Shown here one piece after another: positions 21,699-32,738 of a stretch of DNA of 64,000 bases. The stretch is from NCBI RefSeq assembly GCF_005484945.1, contig NZ_CP034035.1, forward strand, positions 3,472,001 through 3,536,000, given 5' to 3'. Origin of the DNA: Brenneria rubrifaciens. GTDB taxonomy: Bacteria; Pseudomonadota; Gammaproteobacteria; Enterobacterales; Enterobacteriaceae. Position numbers and translations under genes: made by a program. Within the stretch, counting starts at the first letter, position 1, and each line of letters starts with the position of its first letter. Under the pieces are notes generated by a model. The model ran no database searches and had not been told where the DNA came from. It saw only the letters and a list, made by a program, of their open reading frames with translations.

Positions 21699-22010
21699 TT
21701 CAGTCTCCTTTTCGCTGTTTGATGCGCGTACGCGGTCGTGCCGCAGTGAAAACAGAGCCAATATGAAAAAATTCGCTAAACAAAAAGAGCATGGACAAAG
21801 CGTATATGCAGATACACATTTCTGACAGGCGTAAACCGGCAAGAATGACAACTCTTCGAGGTGACGCACAATTTTATTATTCGTACCGCCACGGCCATAC
21901 ATGCGTTTACGTAAAGGCTCACCATTCAGGGGAGAAAAATTCGCATCCATCAAGGGGTGGTGAAATAATGCCATCCACAGTTTAGAGTTATTACCTTACG
22001 GGTATTTCTG

Positions 22011-22829
22011 ATGAAAGACCTTCATCCACAAGCGGTTACCGTCCCTGTCGGGGCATCGCGGCGCACCGTGCGTCATCAAGGCGCATTGTCACAGCCGCAG
22101 AACGATTGTCTGGCGGAGGAAGTGCCGGTGGCGCTGGTCTACAACGGCATTTCGCACGTTGTCATGATGGCGTCACCGAAGGATCTGGAAGCGTTTGCGC
22201 TGGGGTTCTCGCTTTCGGAGGGCATCATTACGTCACCGCGGGATATCTACGGGATGGACATCCAGCCTGTATGCAACGGCATTGAAGTACAAATCGAGCT
22301 TTCCAGCCGCCGCTTCGCCGGGCTGAAAGCGCGCCGCCGGGCAATGGACGGGCGCACAGGCTGCGGCGTCTGCGGGGTGGAGCAACTATCCGAGATTGAC
22401 AGGCCGGTTACGCCGTTGCCGTTCACTCAAACGTTCTCGCTCAGTAACCTCGACACCGCACTGGCGCAGCTAAAAGACGTGCAGCAGATTGGCCGGCTAA
22501 CCGGTTGCACCCACGCCGCCGCCTGGATTACGCCGGATGGCGCGTTGCAAGGCGGTTATGAAGACGTTGGCCGCCACGTCGCGTTGGATAAACTGCTTGG
22601 CATGCGGGCAAAACAGCCGTGGCAGCAAGGGGCGGTGCTGGTTTCCAGCCGGGCGAGCTATGAAATGGTGCAGAAATCCGCCCAGTGCGGCGTGGAAATC
22701 CTGTTTGCCGTGTCCGCCGCCACATCGCTGGCCGTTGACGTCGCCGAGCGGTGCAATCTGACGCTGGCCGGCTTCAGCCGGCCGGGTCGCTCCACCATTT
22801 ATACTCACCCTCAGCGGTTGCGCGAATGA
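22011..22829 (+). CDS. fdhD: Formate dehydrogenase accessory sulfurtransferase FdhD
   Basis: FdhD receives sulfur from IscS and passes it to the molybdenum cofactor of formate dehydrogenases. The 272-residue protein has the conserved C118-x-x-C121 (GCGVCG), the [10 protein letters not shown] segment, the Moco-GDP contact region [11 protein letters not shown] and the C-terminal [13 protein letters not shown]. Length is normal for enterobacteria (277 in E. coli). It lies divergent from aldB and 300 bp upstream of sodA on the same strand, but the long gap with its own regulatory site argues for separate transcription. Confidence 0.95.
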   Translation: MKDLHPQAVTVPVGASRRTVRHQGALSQPQNDCLAEEVPVALVYNGISHVVMMASPKDLEAFALGFSLSEGIITSPRDIYGMDIQPVCNGIEVQIELSSRRFAGLKARRRAMDGRTGCGVCGVEQLSEIDRPVTPLPFTQTFSLSNLDTALAQLKDVQQIGRLTGCTHAAAWITPDGALQGGYEDVGRHVALDKLLGMRAKQPWQQGAVLVSSRASYEMVQKSAQCGVEILFAVSAATSLAVDVAERCNLTLAGFSRPGRSTIYTHPQRLRE

Positions 22830-22933
22830 CCAAAGAGACACCGCCCCCCTTAGAGCAAATTGTTTCTAGCCTGGGATATAATGACATAACCGCTTGTTAT
22901 TCTGGGCTAAAAAACCGCCGCCCATGACGCCGG

Positions 22934-22952
22934 GGCGAGAATAATCATTTTC
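22934..22952. promoter_or_regulatory. Candidate Fur box upstream of sodA
   Basis: GGCGAGAATAATCATTTTC matches the Fur consensus at 13 of 19 positions, with the right half (AATCATTTTC) nearly perfect. It lies about 180 bp before sodA. Fur repression of sodA is established in E. coli. Confidence 0.45.
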
Positions 22953-23129
22953 AATATCATTTAATTAACTATAATGAACCTAATACTTACGCGGTGCTAA
23001 CAATAGTGTGTGCCGTTTGATTGGTACGAGAAAACTTTATGTACAGGAAAACGCTGTACTTGAGTAGGCGTACCTCTAACGCTTTTTCGGTACTACCACT
23101 TCAGTACTACTACCATGGAGATGCTAAAC

Positions 23130-23756
23130 ATGAGTTATTCACTGCCATCCCTGCCTTATGCCTATGACGCGCTGGAACCTCACTTCGACAAGCAAACGAT
23201 GGAAATCCATCACACCAAACACCACCAGACTTACGTCAATAACGCAAACGCAGCGCTGGAATCCCTGCCTGAGTTCGCCAGTCTGTCCGCTGAAGCGCTG
23301 ATTGCGCAACTTGACAAAGTGCCGGCAGAGAAAAAAACCGTTTTGCGTAACAACGCCGGCGGTCACGCAAACCACAGCCTGTTCTGGAAAGGGCTGAAAC
23401 TGGGTACGACGCTGGCAGGCGATCTGAAAGCCGCCATCGAGCGCGATTTTGGTAGCGTTGACGCATTCAAAGAAAAATTTGAACAGGCCGCGGCAACCCG
23501 TTTCGGCTCCGGCTGGGCGTGGCTGGTTCTGAAGGATGACGGAAAACTGGCTGTGGTGTCTACCGCAAACCAGGACAGCCCGTTGATGGGTGAAGCCATT
23601 TCTGGCGCGTCCGGCTACCCGATCGTGGGTCTGGACGTGTGGGAACACGCCTACTACCTGAAATATCAGAACCGCCGCCCGGACTATATCAAAGCATTCT
23701 GGAACGTGGTGAACTGGGACGAAGCGGCAAGCCGTTTTGCCGAAGCGAAAAAATAG
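23130..23756 (+). CDS. sodA: Manganese superoxide dismutase
   Basis: A 208-residue cytoplasmic superoxide dismutase. Metal ligands are His in KHHQTYVNN (about 27), His in [10 protein letters not shown] (about 82) and the DVWEHAYY pair near 170. The residue pattern ([13 protein letters not shown] and QDSPLM) is that of the Mn type. ATG 23130 was chosen because GGAG sits 11-14 bases upstream and [19 protein letters not shown] is the canonical N-terminus; the ATG at 23115 overlaps that site. A terminator follows at 23842. Confidence 0.97.
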   Translation: MSYSLPSLPYAYDALEPHFDKQTMEIHHTKHHQTYVNNANAALESLPEFASLSAEALIAQLDKVPAEKKTVLRNNAGGHANHSLFWKGLKLGTTLAGDLKAAIERDFGSVDAFKEKFEQAAATRFGSGWAWLVLKDDGKLAVVSTANQDSPLMGEAISGASGYPIVGLDVWEHAYYLKYQNRRPDYIKAFWNVVNWDEAASRFAEAKK

Positions 23757-23841
23757 GCTTTTTCGCTGCTTCGCCAGGGGTGTTTGCCCATTGATTTCAG
23801 GATATGACGATCTGAAAGATAAAGGGCCCACTTAATGACAT

Positions 23842-23879
23842 AAATCGGGATAACCTACTGTTATTCCGATTTATTATTT
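23842..23879 (+). terminator. sodA terminator
   Basis: AAATCGGGATAAC / GTTATTCCGATTT closes a 13-bp stem with one G-U pair and a 5-base loop, followed by TATTATTTA. It is about 85 bp past the sodA stop. Confidence 0.7.
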
Positions 23880-24101
23880 ACCCACGCATCAAACTCACGA
23901 TTTTCTCTCTTCTTCAATTTCAAATCATCACGTAAATATAAAGTTTTCATGACAGTTGCCGATAAATTGTTTGCAATTTTATCGTGTGAATTTGTGAAGA
24001 TATCGTTTAGCAAACGGCAATCTCACGATGCCAATGCCACTCGCAAATTGCAGGTATTACCAGATCGGGTGATTCAGTTCATAATAATTGGAAAAAATGG
24101 A

Positions 24102-25994
24102 ATGGCGATAAAATTCGAAAATATCAAAGTAGGTAAAAAATTAGGGTTAGGTTTCTGTCTGATATTAATAATGACGGCGTTCATTGCCGGTGCGGGCATC
24201 ATGCACGTAGAGGAATTAAAGACAAGTATTGATAAAGTCAATTTAAGCAGCGAAATCCGTGAAGAAATCAATCAGGCTAAGTATTACCGGGCGCTATATA
24301 GCGTGGGTTACCGGCCGGAAGATATAGAGAAAAATATTCTTCACATTAATAATATGAATACGTTGGTATCTGAGGCGAAACAATGGGACTGGCCGGAAAA
24401 TGACGCTGCGACGCTTTCCCGAATTACCGCCACTATTGCCGAATATCAGAAAATCCAGCAAAGCTATATTGCGGCCGTCAATAAAAAAGATGACATCAGA
24501 AAAAGCTGGAACCTCTGGGAAAGCAATCAATACCTAAAACAGCTCGACGCTCAATTAGAAGCTGAGGGTTATAATACAACTCTTCAATTATTAGTTTCTG
24601 AACTTAATCAGAAGCTGACCTCCATTCGTTATCATGCGCGCGGTATTCTGCTTGCACGCGACAAAGAGGCGGAAGAAAATCTGAAAAGCGCGATCAATGA
24701 CGCACAATCGTCGCTGACCTCTCTATATCAAACCCTGACCCCTGAGCAACAGAAAATTCTAAATCCGGTTATCAGCATAGTGAACGCCTATGAAGAAAAG
24801 GCGATCGCGTATATGCCTGCCTATGAGGAAGAAGTGGCGATGGCCCGGCAGATGGGCGTCACCGCCAACCAGATGAACGACGCAGTCGAAGCGTTGCTCA
24901 ACAGCCAACTGGAGTGGACTCAGCAGGACATCGATGCCTCTAAAATTCAAATGGCCATCAGCGCGCTGATTACGCTGATTCTGGGGCTGCTGATTTCCTG
25001 GTTTATTTCCCGCCAAATCACCACGCCGCTGGATCAAACGCTGCATATGGCCGAGCGTATCGCCACCGGCGATCTCACCATGTCCATCAAGACCGCCCGC
25101 AGCGATGAGCTGGGCCAGTTGATGAGAAGCATGGCGAAAATGAATGATAATCTGCATAACATGATTGATGAAATCCGCATTGGCGTCAGCCAGATTTCAA
25201 CCGCCTCAGGCGAAATCGTTGCCGGTAACACCGATCTGTCCTCACGCACCGAACAGCAGGCGGCAGCGGTCGAGCAGACGGCGGCCAGTATGGAAGAACT
25301 GACGGCCACGGTAAAACAGAACGCCGATAACGCGCATCACGCCAATAATCTGGTCATCAGCGCGTCCCAAACCGCGAAGCAAGGCGGCGAGCAAGTCAAC
25401 AACGTGGTGAAAACCATGAATGACATTGAGCAAAGCTCCAAACGTATTGCGGAAATCACCTCGGTGATTAACAGCATCGCTTTCCAGACCAATATTCTGG
25501 CGCTGAATGCCGCGGTAGAAGCCGCTCGCGCAGGTGAAGCAGGCCGAGGATTCGCAGTGGTGGCCAGCGAAGTGCGTAATCTGGCGCAACGCAGTTCACA
25601 AGCCGCGAAAGAAATCGAAGGTTTGATCGCCGAGTCCGTCCGTCAGGTAAGCCAGGGCGCCTCACTGGTCGGCAACGCCGGAAAAACCATGCATGATATT
25701 GTGACGTCAGTCACGCAAGTGCATGACATTATGGGTGAAATTGCCACTGCGTCCGATGAGCAGAGCCGTGGTATCGAGCAGGTTAATCAGGCCATCGTGG
25801 AAATGGACAGCACCACCCAGCAAAACGCCGCGCTGGTGGAGCAGTCCTCGGCGGCGGCCGATTCGCTGGAAGAGCAGGCAAGGCTGCTGAAACAGGCGGT
25901 TTCCGTCTTCCATTTATCCAATACGCGAGATGAAACAACGCCAGCCAGCATCGCTTTCTCCCGGCCACAAACGCAACTGGCCGATAAACAATAA
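24102..25994 (+). CDS. Methyl-accepting chemotaxis protein
   Basis: A 630-residue chemoreceptor. A first membrane helix lies at about 16-37 ([18 protein letters not shown]), a periplasmic four-helix-type ligand domain to about 280, a second helix at about 283-302 ([14 protein letters not shown]), then HAMP and the cytoplasmic signalling hairpin. The highly conserved tip is [24 protein letters not shown] near residue 455. The C-terminus ends TQLADKQ and lacks the NWETF-type CheR/CheB tether, so adaptation probably relies on other receptors. ATG 24102 ([15 protein letters not shown]) fits MCP starts; the longer frame from 23949 adds a non-MCP-like leader. Ligand unknown. No che genes are adjacent. 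Confidence 0.92.
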   Translation: MAIKFENIKVGKKLGLGFCLILIMTAFIAGAGIMHVEELKTSIDKVNLSSEIREEINQAKYYRALYSVGYRPEDIEKNILHINNMNTLVSEAKQWDWPENDAATLSRITATIAEYQKIQQSYIAAVNKKDDIRKSWNLWESNQYLKQLDAQLEAEGYNTTLQLLVSELNQKLTSIRYHARGILLARDKEAEENLKSAINDAQSSLTSLYQTLTPEQQKILNPVISIVNAYEEKAIAYMPAYEEEVAMARQMGVTANQMNDAVEALLNSQLEWTQQDIDASKIQMAISALITLILGLLISWFISRQITTPLDQTLHMAERIATGDLTMSIKTARSDELGQLMRSMAKMNDNLHNMIDEIRIGVSQISTASGEIVAGNTDLSSRTEQQAAAVEQTAASMEELTATVKQNADNAHHANNLVISASQTAKQGGEQVNNVVKTMNDIEQSSKRIAEITSVINSIAFQTNILALNAAVEAARAGEAGRGFAVVASEVRNLAQRSSQAAKEIEGLIAESVRQVSQGASLVGNAGKTMHDIVTSVTQVHDIMGEIATASDEQSRGIEQVNQAIVEMDSTTQQNAALVEQSSAAADSLEEQARLLKQAVSVFHLSNTRDETTPASIAFSRPQTQLADKQ

Positions 25995-26143
25995 TCAGAA
26001 ACGATATGCACTTTACGCTATTGCTTTGATATCCCAGTATTTATCTACCGCGCGCAGTGAATTATGGGCTGCGCGCCTCTCGCATCGACCTTCGCCGGAT
26101 AGCGGTGTGTGATTGCCGTAGAGGTCTGGGAGAGAACAGCGGT

Positions 26144-26506
26144 TTAAAAGGGCTTCGGCGCGTAACCCGTCATCTCTTTCAGCCCCATTTCACGGCCCAG
26201 CGCCGTCATTGGATGCACAATCACCAACCCGCGAACGCTTTTCTTCAACGCGCCCATATTGGCCTGCTCTTTTTTGGTGATAGCGCGGCTGAAGGGCAAG
26301 CGAGACAGTTTTTGCGCTTCCTGACTGAGCTTCTCAACCCGCACGTTCCGCAGGCGTTCTATTTCCGCCGACAGCTTTTCGCATGCCTCCAGATTAAGTG
26401 CTATCGCTTCGGCATCACCCTGAGCAAGCAACGCGACCTGCTTACGAGTCAACGCATCCAGTTGATCGCTAAGGCGTTTTATTTCTGCTTTTTCCTGCTC
26501 TTTCAT
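26144..26506 (-). CDS. yibL: YibL family ribosome-associated protein
   Basis: A 120-residue basic, helical protein of the DUF2810/YibL family, matching the E. coli length. It begins [20 protein letters not shown], has a coiled-coil-like first half and ends TGYAPKPF. E. coli YibL associates with ribosomes; its role is unclear. It lies next to mtlR as in E. coli, 94 bp downstream of it on the same strand. ATG 26506 is preferred over the adjacent GTG. Confidence 0.9.
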   Translation of the reverse strand: MKEQEKAEIKRLSDQLDALTRKQVALLAQGDAEAIALNLEACEKLSAEIERLRNVRVEKLSQEAQKLSRLPFSRAITKKEQANMGALKKSVRGLVIVHPMTALGREMGLKEMTGYAPKPF

Positions 26507-26600
26507 CACTTATATCAACCTGTCTAACGGGAGAATCATGCGGGGCACAAGCATACACCAAACGGCCTGACGGTGCAGCGCAAGGCCGGATAAATACGAA

Positions 26601-27131
26601 TCAAAAAGCCTTTTTCGAACCGATTTGGGAAATCAGTTCAGTGAGCGACAGTACCAGCGTCGAACGCACCATCTGCTGATAACGCTGTTGCCGCATGCTG
26701 ACCAACAGGGGATCGGCGGGGTCGTCACCCGCCGGGAGCGCAGGCGCGCAAGGCAGTGCGCTAACGCAGTGCAATTCGCCAATCGGTCCAAGAATCTCGT
26801 CGTCGGTGAAACGGTACTCATGCCGGTCATGAGCAAGTTCCTCGCCCAACGCCATCAACAATTCGGCATCCTCATACTCTTTACGGTCGATCATCCCCAG
26901 GCCATAAATCAATTTGAGACGCACCGACAGATCTCCCAGCGGCCCGGTTCCCGTCATCAGTGGCTCAACCGCATATTTCACGGCATAGTCATCTTTGCGA
27001 AACACCTGCAACATCAGGATACTGACGGCCTCAGCCAGCAGGTCAACCGCCATGAGCATAAAGCTACGCACTGTCGTACTGGAGTTCAGCGTTTCGAGAA
27101 CCCGATTTTCAAATGCCGGTGTTTCTTCCAT
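26601..27131 (-). CDS. mtlR: Mannitol operon repressor MtlR
   Basis: A 176-residue MtlR-family protein, all helical, with RVLETLNSSTTVRSFMLMAVDLL at the N-terminus, RLKLIYGLGMI in the middle and the C-terminal LSLTELISQIG. MtlR represses mannitol gene expression without a recognised DNA-binding domain. It is the third gene of the mtlA-mtlD-mtlR unit, 102 bp after mtlD. Confidence 0.93.
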   Translation of the reverse strand: MEETPAFENRVLETLNSSTTVRSFMLMAVDLLAEAVSILMLQVFRKDDYAVKYAVEPLMTGTGPLGDLSVRLKLIYGLGMIDRKEYEDAELLMALGEELAHDRHEYRFTDDEILGPIGELHCVSALPCAPALPAGDDPADPLLVSMRQQRYQQMVRSTLVLSLTELISQIGSKKAF

Positions 27132-27233
27132 CGCGACTTCTCATATCCTTAACCCGCGCATAGACCTGATTCTCTTCGGCAGTCCCCTTTACCAGCAAAG
27201 AAGGCAAACATGGGGGGCGCCGAGACAAGCCAA

Positions 27234-28385
27234 TTATTGCATGGCGTTATACACGCTCACGGCTTGCGTAACAACCTCACTGTCAGCATCCAGACCGGAA
27301 ATCTGCGCCAGCGCAGCCTGCGGACCAAGATTCCGCAACAGCGCCGCCAGTTCCCGCGCCTGTGGGTCCTGTTCGCTACGATAATGCATCGCCGCCGCAA
27401 TACCCATAATCAGGTTGTCGTTGGGCAATTGATATTCCAGCGTCCCCAACAGCGGTTTGATCAGGCGATCGCCCCTACTCAGCTTACGTAGCGGCTGACG
27501 CCCCACCCGCTCCACGTCATCGTGCAGATAGGGGTTTTCAAACCGGCTGAGGATTTTATTGATGTACGCCGCGTGCTTGTCGGCATCAAAACCGTAGCGT
27601 TTGATCAACACCGCGCCGCTCTCTTCCATCGCCCCTCGGACCACGGCGCGAATTTCCGGATCGAGGATCGCATCACGGATGGTCTGGTGGCGAGCCAACT
27701 GCCCCAGATAGGCGGTAATGGCATGGCCGGTGTTGAGCGTAAACAGTTTACGTTCGACAAACGCCATCAGGTTATCGGTCAGTTCCATGCCCGGAATCGC
27801 AGGCGGTTCCCCGCAGAACTGGGTTTTATCCACAATCCATTCACTGAAGGTTTCTACCGTGACCGCCAGCACATCATCGCTGCCCGCGTCGGAAGGCGGA
27901 ACAATCCGGTCAACGGCGGAATCCACGAATCCCACGTGTGTATCCACCCACGCGAGCAGTACTTCCGGCAGCAATTTCAGAACCTGTTGCTTAAGCTGGC
28001 TGGTGCCGCGCACCATATTTTCACAGGCGATAATATTCAGCGGCCGTGAATTGCCATCCGCATGACGTTTAACCAGCCCCTGAGCGAGTGTTTCGGCAAT
28101 TTTTTCCAGAATCTGCGGCCCAACGGCGGTGGTGACCAGATCGGCCCCGGCAATCAGCGCCGCGGCCTCCTGACTGCCGCTGTGCACCGCACTGACGTTA
28201 CTGACGGTATCCAGGCGCGTTTGCTCTCCCACAATACGCACCTGATAGCGTTTACGACTGTTCAAAGCTTCCAGCAGCGGCTGGCTGACATCGGCAAATG
28301 TCAGTTCAATATCGGCATCCGCCAGCAGTTTACCAATGAATCCCCGGCCTATATTCCCGGCGCCAAAATGTAATGCTTTCATCAT
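27234..28385 (-). CDS. mtlD: Mannitol-1-phosphate 5-dehydrogenase
   Basis: MtlD oxidises mannitol-1-phosphate to fructose-6-phosphate with NAD in the cytoplasm. The 383-residue product begins with the Rossmann motif [15 protein letters not shown] and carries the long-chain dehydrogenase signature around [11 protein letters not shown], with catalytic Lys in [13 protein letters not shown]. Two adjacent ATGs (28385 and 28382) are possible; GGG is 6 bases before the first, while E. coli uses the second. It is 62 bp downstream of mtlA. Confidence 0.95.
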   Translation of the reverse strand: MMKALHFGAGNIGRGFIGKLLADADIELTFADVSQPLLEALNSRKRYQVRIVGEQTRLDTVSNVSAVHSGSQEAAALIAGADLVTTAVGPQILEKIAETLAQGLVKRHADGNSRPLNIIACENMVRGTSQLKQQVLKLLPEVLLAWVDTHVGFVDSAVDRIVPPSDAGSDDVLAVTVETFSEWIVDKTQFCGEPPAIPGMELTDNLMAFVERKLFTLNTGHAITAYLGQLARHQTIRDAILDPEIRAVVRGAMEESGAVLIKRYGFDADKHAAYINKILSRFENPYLHDDVERVGRQPLRKLSRGDRLIKPLLGTLEYQLPNDNLIMGIAAAMHYRSEQDPQARELAALLRNLGPQAALAQISGLDADSEVVTQAVSVYNAMQ

Positions 28386-28447
28386 GCGTTACCCTTTAAA
28401 AACAGAAGGATAAAAAGAGGCCGCCCGGAGGCGGCAGAGCCAAATAA

Positions 28448-30355
28448 TCAGGCGTTCTTTTTACCGGACAACAGATCGAGCACATCCTGCACGTCGCGCG
28501 TATGCGCGAGACGTTCAATTATCGTTTCGTCATCGAGCGCATTGGTCAGGCTGGTTATCACCTGAATGTGTTCATTGTTGCGAGCGGCGATACCGATAAC
28601 CAGACGAGCCACCTCATCGTCTTCATCGCCGAAACGGACGCCATCGGGATATTGGCAGAAAACCACGCCGGTTTTCAGCACCTGATTTTTCGCTTCAATC
28701 GTACCGTGCGGCACCGCGATGGACTCGCCCAGATAGGTGGACGTCAGCTTTTCACGCTCCAGCATCGCATCGACATAGTCCGGCTTAACAAAACCGCCTT
28801 TCACCAGTTGTTCACCCGCGAAGCGGATCGCCTGCGCTTTATCGGCCGCCTGCTGATTGAGGAAGATATGCTCAGCACGCAGTTGGAACAGGTTCGTCGG
28901 CTCGGCCGTCGCGGTGACCGGCGCGCCAACAGACGGCGCACCGCTATCTTGGGCGGCAACCAAACGGGCCGTCAGATCGCTGTACAGATGACTGTCGAGA
29001 AAATTGGTCAGCGAAATATGCTGAGCCTGCGGCGCATGACGCATCGCACGCTCGGTCAGGTCGCGGTGGGTAATGACCAGATCGGCATCGTCCGGCAAGC
29101 TATTTATGGCGCTGTTGATGACAGAAATATGGGTCAGCCCGGCATCCTGCACCTTCTTGCGCAGCACACCCGCGCCCATGGCGCTGGAACCCATACCGGC
29201 ATCACAGGCCACGATGATTTTACGCACGGTGCTCATGTCGCCGCTAACCCCTGCTTTCACGCTTCCCTGCCCGTTGGCAGAGGCTTTCATTTCCTGCATA
29301 CGGCGAGTCGAATCGCTCAGATCGTCTTCGCTCTTATGCTTTACGCTCTTCAACAGAATCACGGAGACAAAGAAAGAGACGGCAAATGCCGCCGCGATCG
29401 CGACAACGTTGGCAAAGTACGCGCCTTTCGGCGTCATCGCCAGCACCGCCAGAATTGAGCCCGGAGATGCCGGAGAAACCAGACCGCCCCCCAGCAGGTT
29501 CAGGGTGAACACGCCGGTCATCCCGCCCAGAATCACCGCAATAATCAGACGCGGATTCATCAACACGTAAGGGAAATAGATTTCGTGGATACCGCCGAGA
29601 AAGTGGATGATCGCCGCGCCCGGCGCGGACTCTTTCGCATTGCCTCGGCCGAAGAACATGTAGGCCATCAGTACGCCCATACCCGGACCTGGGTTGGCTT
29701 CGATCAGGAAGAAAATGGACTTCCCGGTTTCAGTGGCCTGCTGAATACCCAGCGGTGAAAAGATACCGTGATTGATGGCGTTGTTCAGGAACAGAATTTT
29801 TGCCGGTTCGACGAAAATAGAGGTCAGCGGCAGCAGGTCATTCTGCACCATCAGATTAACGCCGGCGGCCAGCGCCTGAGAGAAGATCACAACCAGCGGG
29901 CCAATCGCCAGAAACGCCAGGATCGCCAGCAACATGCCGATGATACCGGCAGAGAAGTTGTTGACCAGCATTTCAAAACCGCTTTTGATTTTGCCGTCAA
30001 CCATGCCGTCGAAACGCTTAATGGCCCAGCCGCCCAACGGACCGACAATCATGGCACCGAGGAACATCGGGATATCCGTCCCGGCGATTACGCCCATCGT
30101 CGTAATCGCCCCGACCACGCCGCCGCGTTCGCCAAAGACCAAACGGCCGCCGGTATAACCGATTAGCAACGGCAGCAGATAGGTGATCATCGGGCCGACG
30201 AGTTTCGCCAGCGTCTCGTTGGGCGTCCAACCCGTAGGAATAAACAGTGCGGTGATAATCCCCCAGGCGATGAATGCGCCAATATTGGGCATTACCATAT
30301 TGCTCAGAAAACGACCAAAGTTCTGCACTTTGATCTTAATGTCTGATGAAAGCAT
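28448..30355 (-). CDS. mtlA: PTS mannitol transporter EIICBA
   Basis: MtlA takes up mannitol and phosphorylates it. The 635-residue inner-membrane protein has EIIC first (residues 1 to about 340, with GGIHEIYFPYVL), then EIIB with phospho-Cys in VACDAGMGSSAMGAG (about residue 385), then EIIA with phospho-His in ESIAVPHGTIEAK (about 555). Length and order match E. coli (637 aa). It heads the mtlA-mtlD-mtlR operon and has four CRP-like sites upstream. Confidence 0.96.
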   Translation of the reverse strand: MLSSDIKIKVQNFGRFLSNMVMPNIGAFIAWGIITALFIPTGWTPNETLAKLVGPMITYLLPLLIGYTGGRLVFGERGGVVGAITTMGVIAGTDIPMFLGAMIVGPLGGWAIKRFDGMVDGKIKSGFEMLVNNFSAGIIGMLLAILAFLAIGPLVVIFSQALAAGVNLMVQNDLLPLTSIFVEPAKILFLNNAINHGIFSPLGIQQATETGKSIFFLIEANPGPGMGVLMAYMFFGRGNAKESAPGAAIIHFLGGIHEIYFPYVLMNPRLIIAVILGGMTGVFTLNLLGGGLVSPASPGSILAVLAMTPKGAYFANVVAIAAAFAVSFFVSVILLKSVKHKSEDDLSDSTRRMQEMKASANGQGSVKAGVSGDMSTVRKIIVACDAGMGSSAMGAGVLRKKVQDAGLTHISVINSAINSLPDDADLVITHRDLTERAMRHAPQAQHISLTNFLDSHLYSDLTARLVAAQDSGAPSVGAPVTATAEPTNLFQLRAEHIFLNQQAADKAQAIRFAGEQLVKGGFVKPDYVDAMLEREKLTSTYLGESIAVPHGTIEAKNQVLKTGVVFCQYPDGVRFGDEDDEVARLVIGIAARNNEHIQVITSLTNALDDETIIERLAHTRDVQDVLDLLSGKKNA

Positions 30356-30517
30356 AAAAACACACCCCTATTGAGACGCGCTGGCGATAAGAAGCGCGTG
30401 ATAATTATCGTGGGACGATGTGATAACGATTCAACACATGCGCGTCCCCGTCAGTATTATTTACTGTATGCAGCGCGGACTCTAACACGCTGTTTTCCTA
30501 CCGCAACCGCCCGGCAC

Positions 30518-30690
30518 AAACGTGACAAAAATCACACATTCCCCCCACATCACCCTCACAACCAGGTGACATGCATCACAAAAAAGCGTTAAAAATTCGA
30601 AATTTGCTGTCCTTAAAGCACCTAAAACGTGATTTTAATCACATTTATAAGCCGAATTTTTGTTTTGCTTATGTGATGATCATCACAATT
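30518..30690. promoter_or_regulatory. Cluster of four CRP-like sites upstream of mtlA
   Basis: Four TGA-N8-TCA dyads: CGTGACAAAAATCACA (from 30521), GGTGACATGCATCACA (from 30565), CGTGATTTTAATCACA (from 30629) and TGTGATGATCATCACA (from 30672). The spacing of 44-64 bp suggests several helical-phase sites, as known for the E. coli mtl promoter. They lie between mtlA and yiaF, so yiaF is not the obvious target. Confidence 0.75.
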
Positions 30691-30733
30691 TATTTTCATT
30701 CGCACCGCATCCCTTTCTCTCAACCGCGCGCGC

Positions 30734-31450
30734 CTATGGCGTGGCGGCGACGCCCAGCGCCTTTAGCCCGTTAAGCAGATTCCGATGCTGCGCCGGCAAC
30801 GCCGACACCATCCCGTTATATTGCGCCACCTGCTGAGGCGTATAAAACTGTACCAAGTTGCCATTGAAAACCACCTGATCGCCCTGCGCCTGCAAATAAT
30901 CCCCCATCTGAATCAAGCCCTGGGCAAATGAAATCGCGCTGGGAATAAGCGGCAGCACGATGTTGACCGGCTGCGTCACTACGCGGTTATACAGGCGGTC
31001 ATAGCCGACCTGGAGCTCTTCAGGCTGTTTGAGCGCCCGGCGGGCATCATCGGCTTGCGCTTTCGCCGTCTGAATATGCTGTCCCAACATCTGCATGGCG
31101 CCGATAGACTGGCGCAGCGCGTCACGCTGAGACAGATAATCCCTGGGGACACGGATACGGGAAACCTCTGACATCATCGGTATCAGACTGCCTGCCACAG
31201 CCTGATTAAACTGCTGGGAAAAGGTGGTCAGGATCGTGTAATCGTTAACGAAAGGCCCGAATTTCTCCTTTTGCTCTTCTGTCAGCTCAGGCAGTTTTCT
31301 ATCCTGTTGCTGTTGGAGGCTGTGCACAAAATCCGTAAAGGCTTTACGCTGATCGGCGTCGCTGTCACCACAGCCCGCAATCTGCAATGCGATAAAAAAG
31401 ATGAAAACGGACCACCACCAACGCGTGCGATACTCCATCATTTCTCTCAT
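30734..31450 (-). CDS. yiaF: YiaF, DUF3053 family lipoprotein
   Basis: A 238-residue protein with a basic start, hydrophobic core and lipobox LQIAGC (Cys at about 27), then DADQRKAFTDFVHSL and PFVNDYTILTTFSQQFNQAV as in E. coli YiaF. It is a predicted periplasm-facing lipoprotein of unknown function. AGGAG before ATG 31450 decides the start; a longer frame upstream lacks a ribosome binding site. It sits in opposite surroundings to E. coli, next to mtlA. Confidence 0.85.
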   Translation of the reverse strand: MREMMEYRTRWWWSVFIFFIALQIAGCGDSDADQRKAFTDFVHSLQQQQDRKLPELTEEQKEKFGPFVNDYTILTTFSQQFNQAVAGSLIPMMSEVSRIRVPRDYLSQRDALRQSIGAMQMLGQHIQTAKAQADDARRALKQPEELQVGYDRLYNRVVTQPVNIVLPLIPSAISFAQGLIQMGDYLQAQGDQVVFNGNLVQFYTPQQVAQYNGMVSALPAQHRNLLNGLKALGVAATP

Positions 31451-31717
31451 CCTATGCTCCTGTTTTATATGCTCTATCACCGTCGAATTTAGTTTAAGCA
31501 TAGTCCGATCAATCCGGCTGTGCCGAGATGTTGTTCACTTGGTGTCTGATGCAGGTAAGACTGATGGCAAAGACAGCATCGCCTTGCCTTAACTACTTTA
31601 AAAATGAGCAATTCTCGCTATGCTGGTGCACGTTCCCGCGACGCGGCCACGGTTTTCCCGCCGCTGGCAGGCTTCTTTTTGCAGAATAGTCGTTTAAAAT
31701 CATTCACTCTGCATATC

Positions 31718-31729
31718 TGCCAGATTTCG
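31718..31729 (+). repeat. 12-bp motif upstream of the EutR-like regulator
   Basis: TGCCAGATTTCG, ending 61 bases before the regulator's ATG. The identical word recurs at 32727-32738, 60 bases before the next gene's start. Confidence 0.7.
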
Positions 31730-31790
31730 CTATTTTAATGGCGCAGTTCTTGCTCCCTATTGGTATCCACTTTCATTTAGGGACTCGGTT

Positions 31791-32720
31791 ATGGAACTCA
31801 CGTCTGATTCAGGTTCAAGTCATCAGAATGGATTCCGCTGCGCGTCGCATATTCGGGAGTTGGCTCAGCACAGTCGGCTGCTGACGGACTGGTCGCTCCG
31901 TTACGATCAACTATCCAAAGGCCGTTTTGAGGGCAATATCAAAGAAGCCTGGATTGACGGTATACAGTTTCACGAGGAGCAGCTATCTCAGGCGGTATTT
32001 CAAAGCGGAAAAGGGCGTGATAAAACGCTGTGTCTGGGGGTATTCAACAGGCTGCCGGACGAAGCGCGCTGGATGGGAAAAAGCCTGACATTGCAGGATG
32101 TGACCTGGTCCTACAACGGCGGAGAACTGATGTTACAGACGCCAGACCACGCCGCAATACAGGTGCTGAGCATTCCGCTTTCGCTGCTCTCAGACATTGC
32201 CACTGAGCTGCCCAACGCAGTTTACTCCGTCAGAGACGACGCGCTGGCTTCGCGTATCCGGCAGCAAATCACCGCCACCTTCAACAGCATCATCAATCAT
32301 CCGCTCCAGATGGCCGGCAGGCAGGCCAGACAGCATTTCAAAAGCGATCTCAGAGGGCTGGTGTTCGCGTTTTTTGATGTTGCCAACCAGCACAACACCC
32401 CGGTGCGGCACTCGCTGCAAAAAGCGCAGCGCGTGGTCAAAAGCGCGCAGGATGAGCTGTGTCTGATGACGCACACGTCACGGCGCACCTTGCAGAACTG
32501 TTTTGAGATAGTGACCGGGCAAAGCCCGGCTGTGTTTCTCAAAAACATGCGGCTGAACGGCGTAAAAAGGACGCTGGTGACCCGCCATGAACCGTTAAGT
32601 ATCAGCGAGGTCGCTTCACAATGGGGGTTCTGGCACCTGTCACAGTTTACCGCGGATTACAAACGCCTGTTCGGTGAGTTGCCGTCTCAGACGTTGAAGG
32701 CCATCCATCGACTCAACTAA
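31791..32720 (+). CDS. EutR-like AraC-family transcriptional regulator
   Basis: A 309-residue activator-type protein. The C-terminal third has two helix-turn-helix motifs: ELCLMTHTSRRTLQNCF and the AraC signature ISEVASQWGFWHLSQFTADYKRLFGELPS. This region is close to E. coli EutR (RRTLQN, QWGFWHLGQFATDY). The N-terminal half (LTDWSLRYDQLSKGRFEGN) also resembles EutR's cupin-like sensing domain. It lies upstream of a permease remnant. A shared 12-bp motif at matched distance before both genes suggests self-regulation and control of the permease. Ethanolamine as inducer is only a guess from similarity. Confidence 0.85.
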   Translation: MELTSDSGSSHQNGFRCASHIRELAQHSRLLTDWSLRYDQLSKGRFEGNIKEAWIDGIQFHEEQLSQAVFQSGKGRDKTLCLGVFNRLPDEARWMGKSLTLQDVTWSYNGGELMLQTPDHAAIQVLSIPLSLLSDIATELPNAVYSVRDDALASRIRQQITATFNSIINHPLQMAGRQARQHFKSDLRGLVFAFFDVANQHNTPVRHSLQKAQRVVKSAQDELCLMTHTSRRTLQNCFEIVTGQSPAVFLKNMRLNGVKRTLVTRHEPLSISEVASQWGFWHLSQFTADYKRLFGELPSQTLKAIHRLN

Positions 32721-32726
32721 AAAGTT

Positions 32727-32738
32727 TGCCAGATTTCG
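32727..32738 (+). repeat. 12-bp motif upstream of the permease remnant
   Basis: TGCCAGATTTCG, identical to 31718-31729 and at the same distance (60-61 bases) from the following start codon. Likely operator for the EutR-like regulator; inference from position. Confidence 0.7.

Noticed and set aside
21699..21974. N-terminal extension of the aldB frame to 21974
   Set aside because: AAGGAG and the conserved N-terminus both mark ATG 21698; the extension resembles no dehydrogenase.
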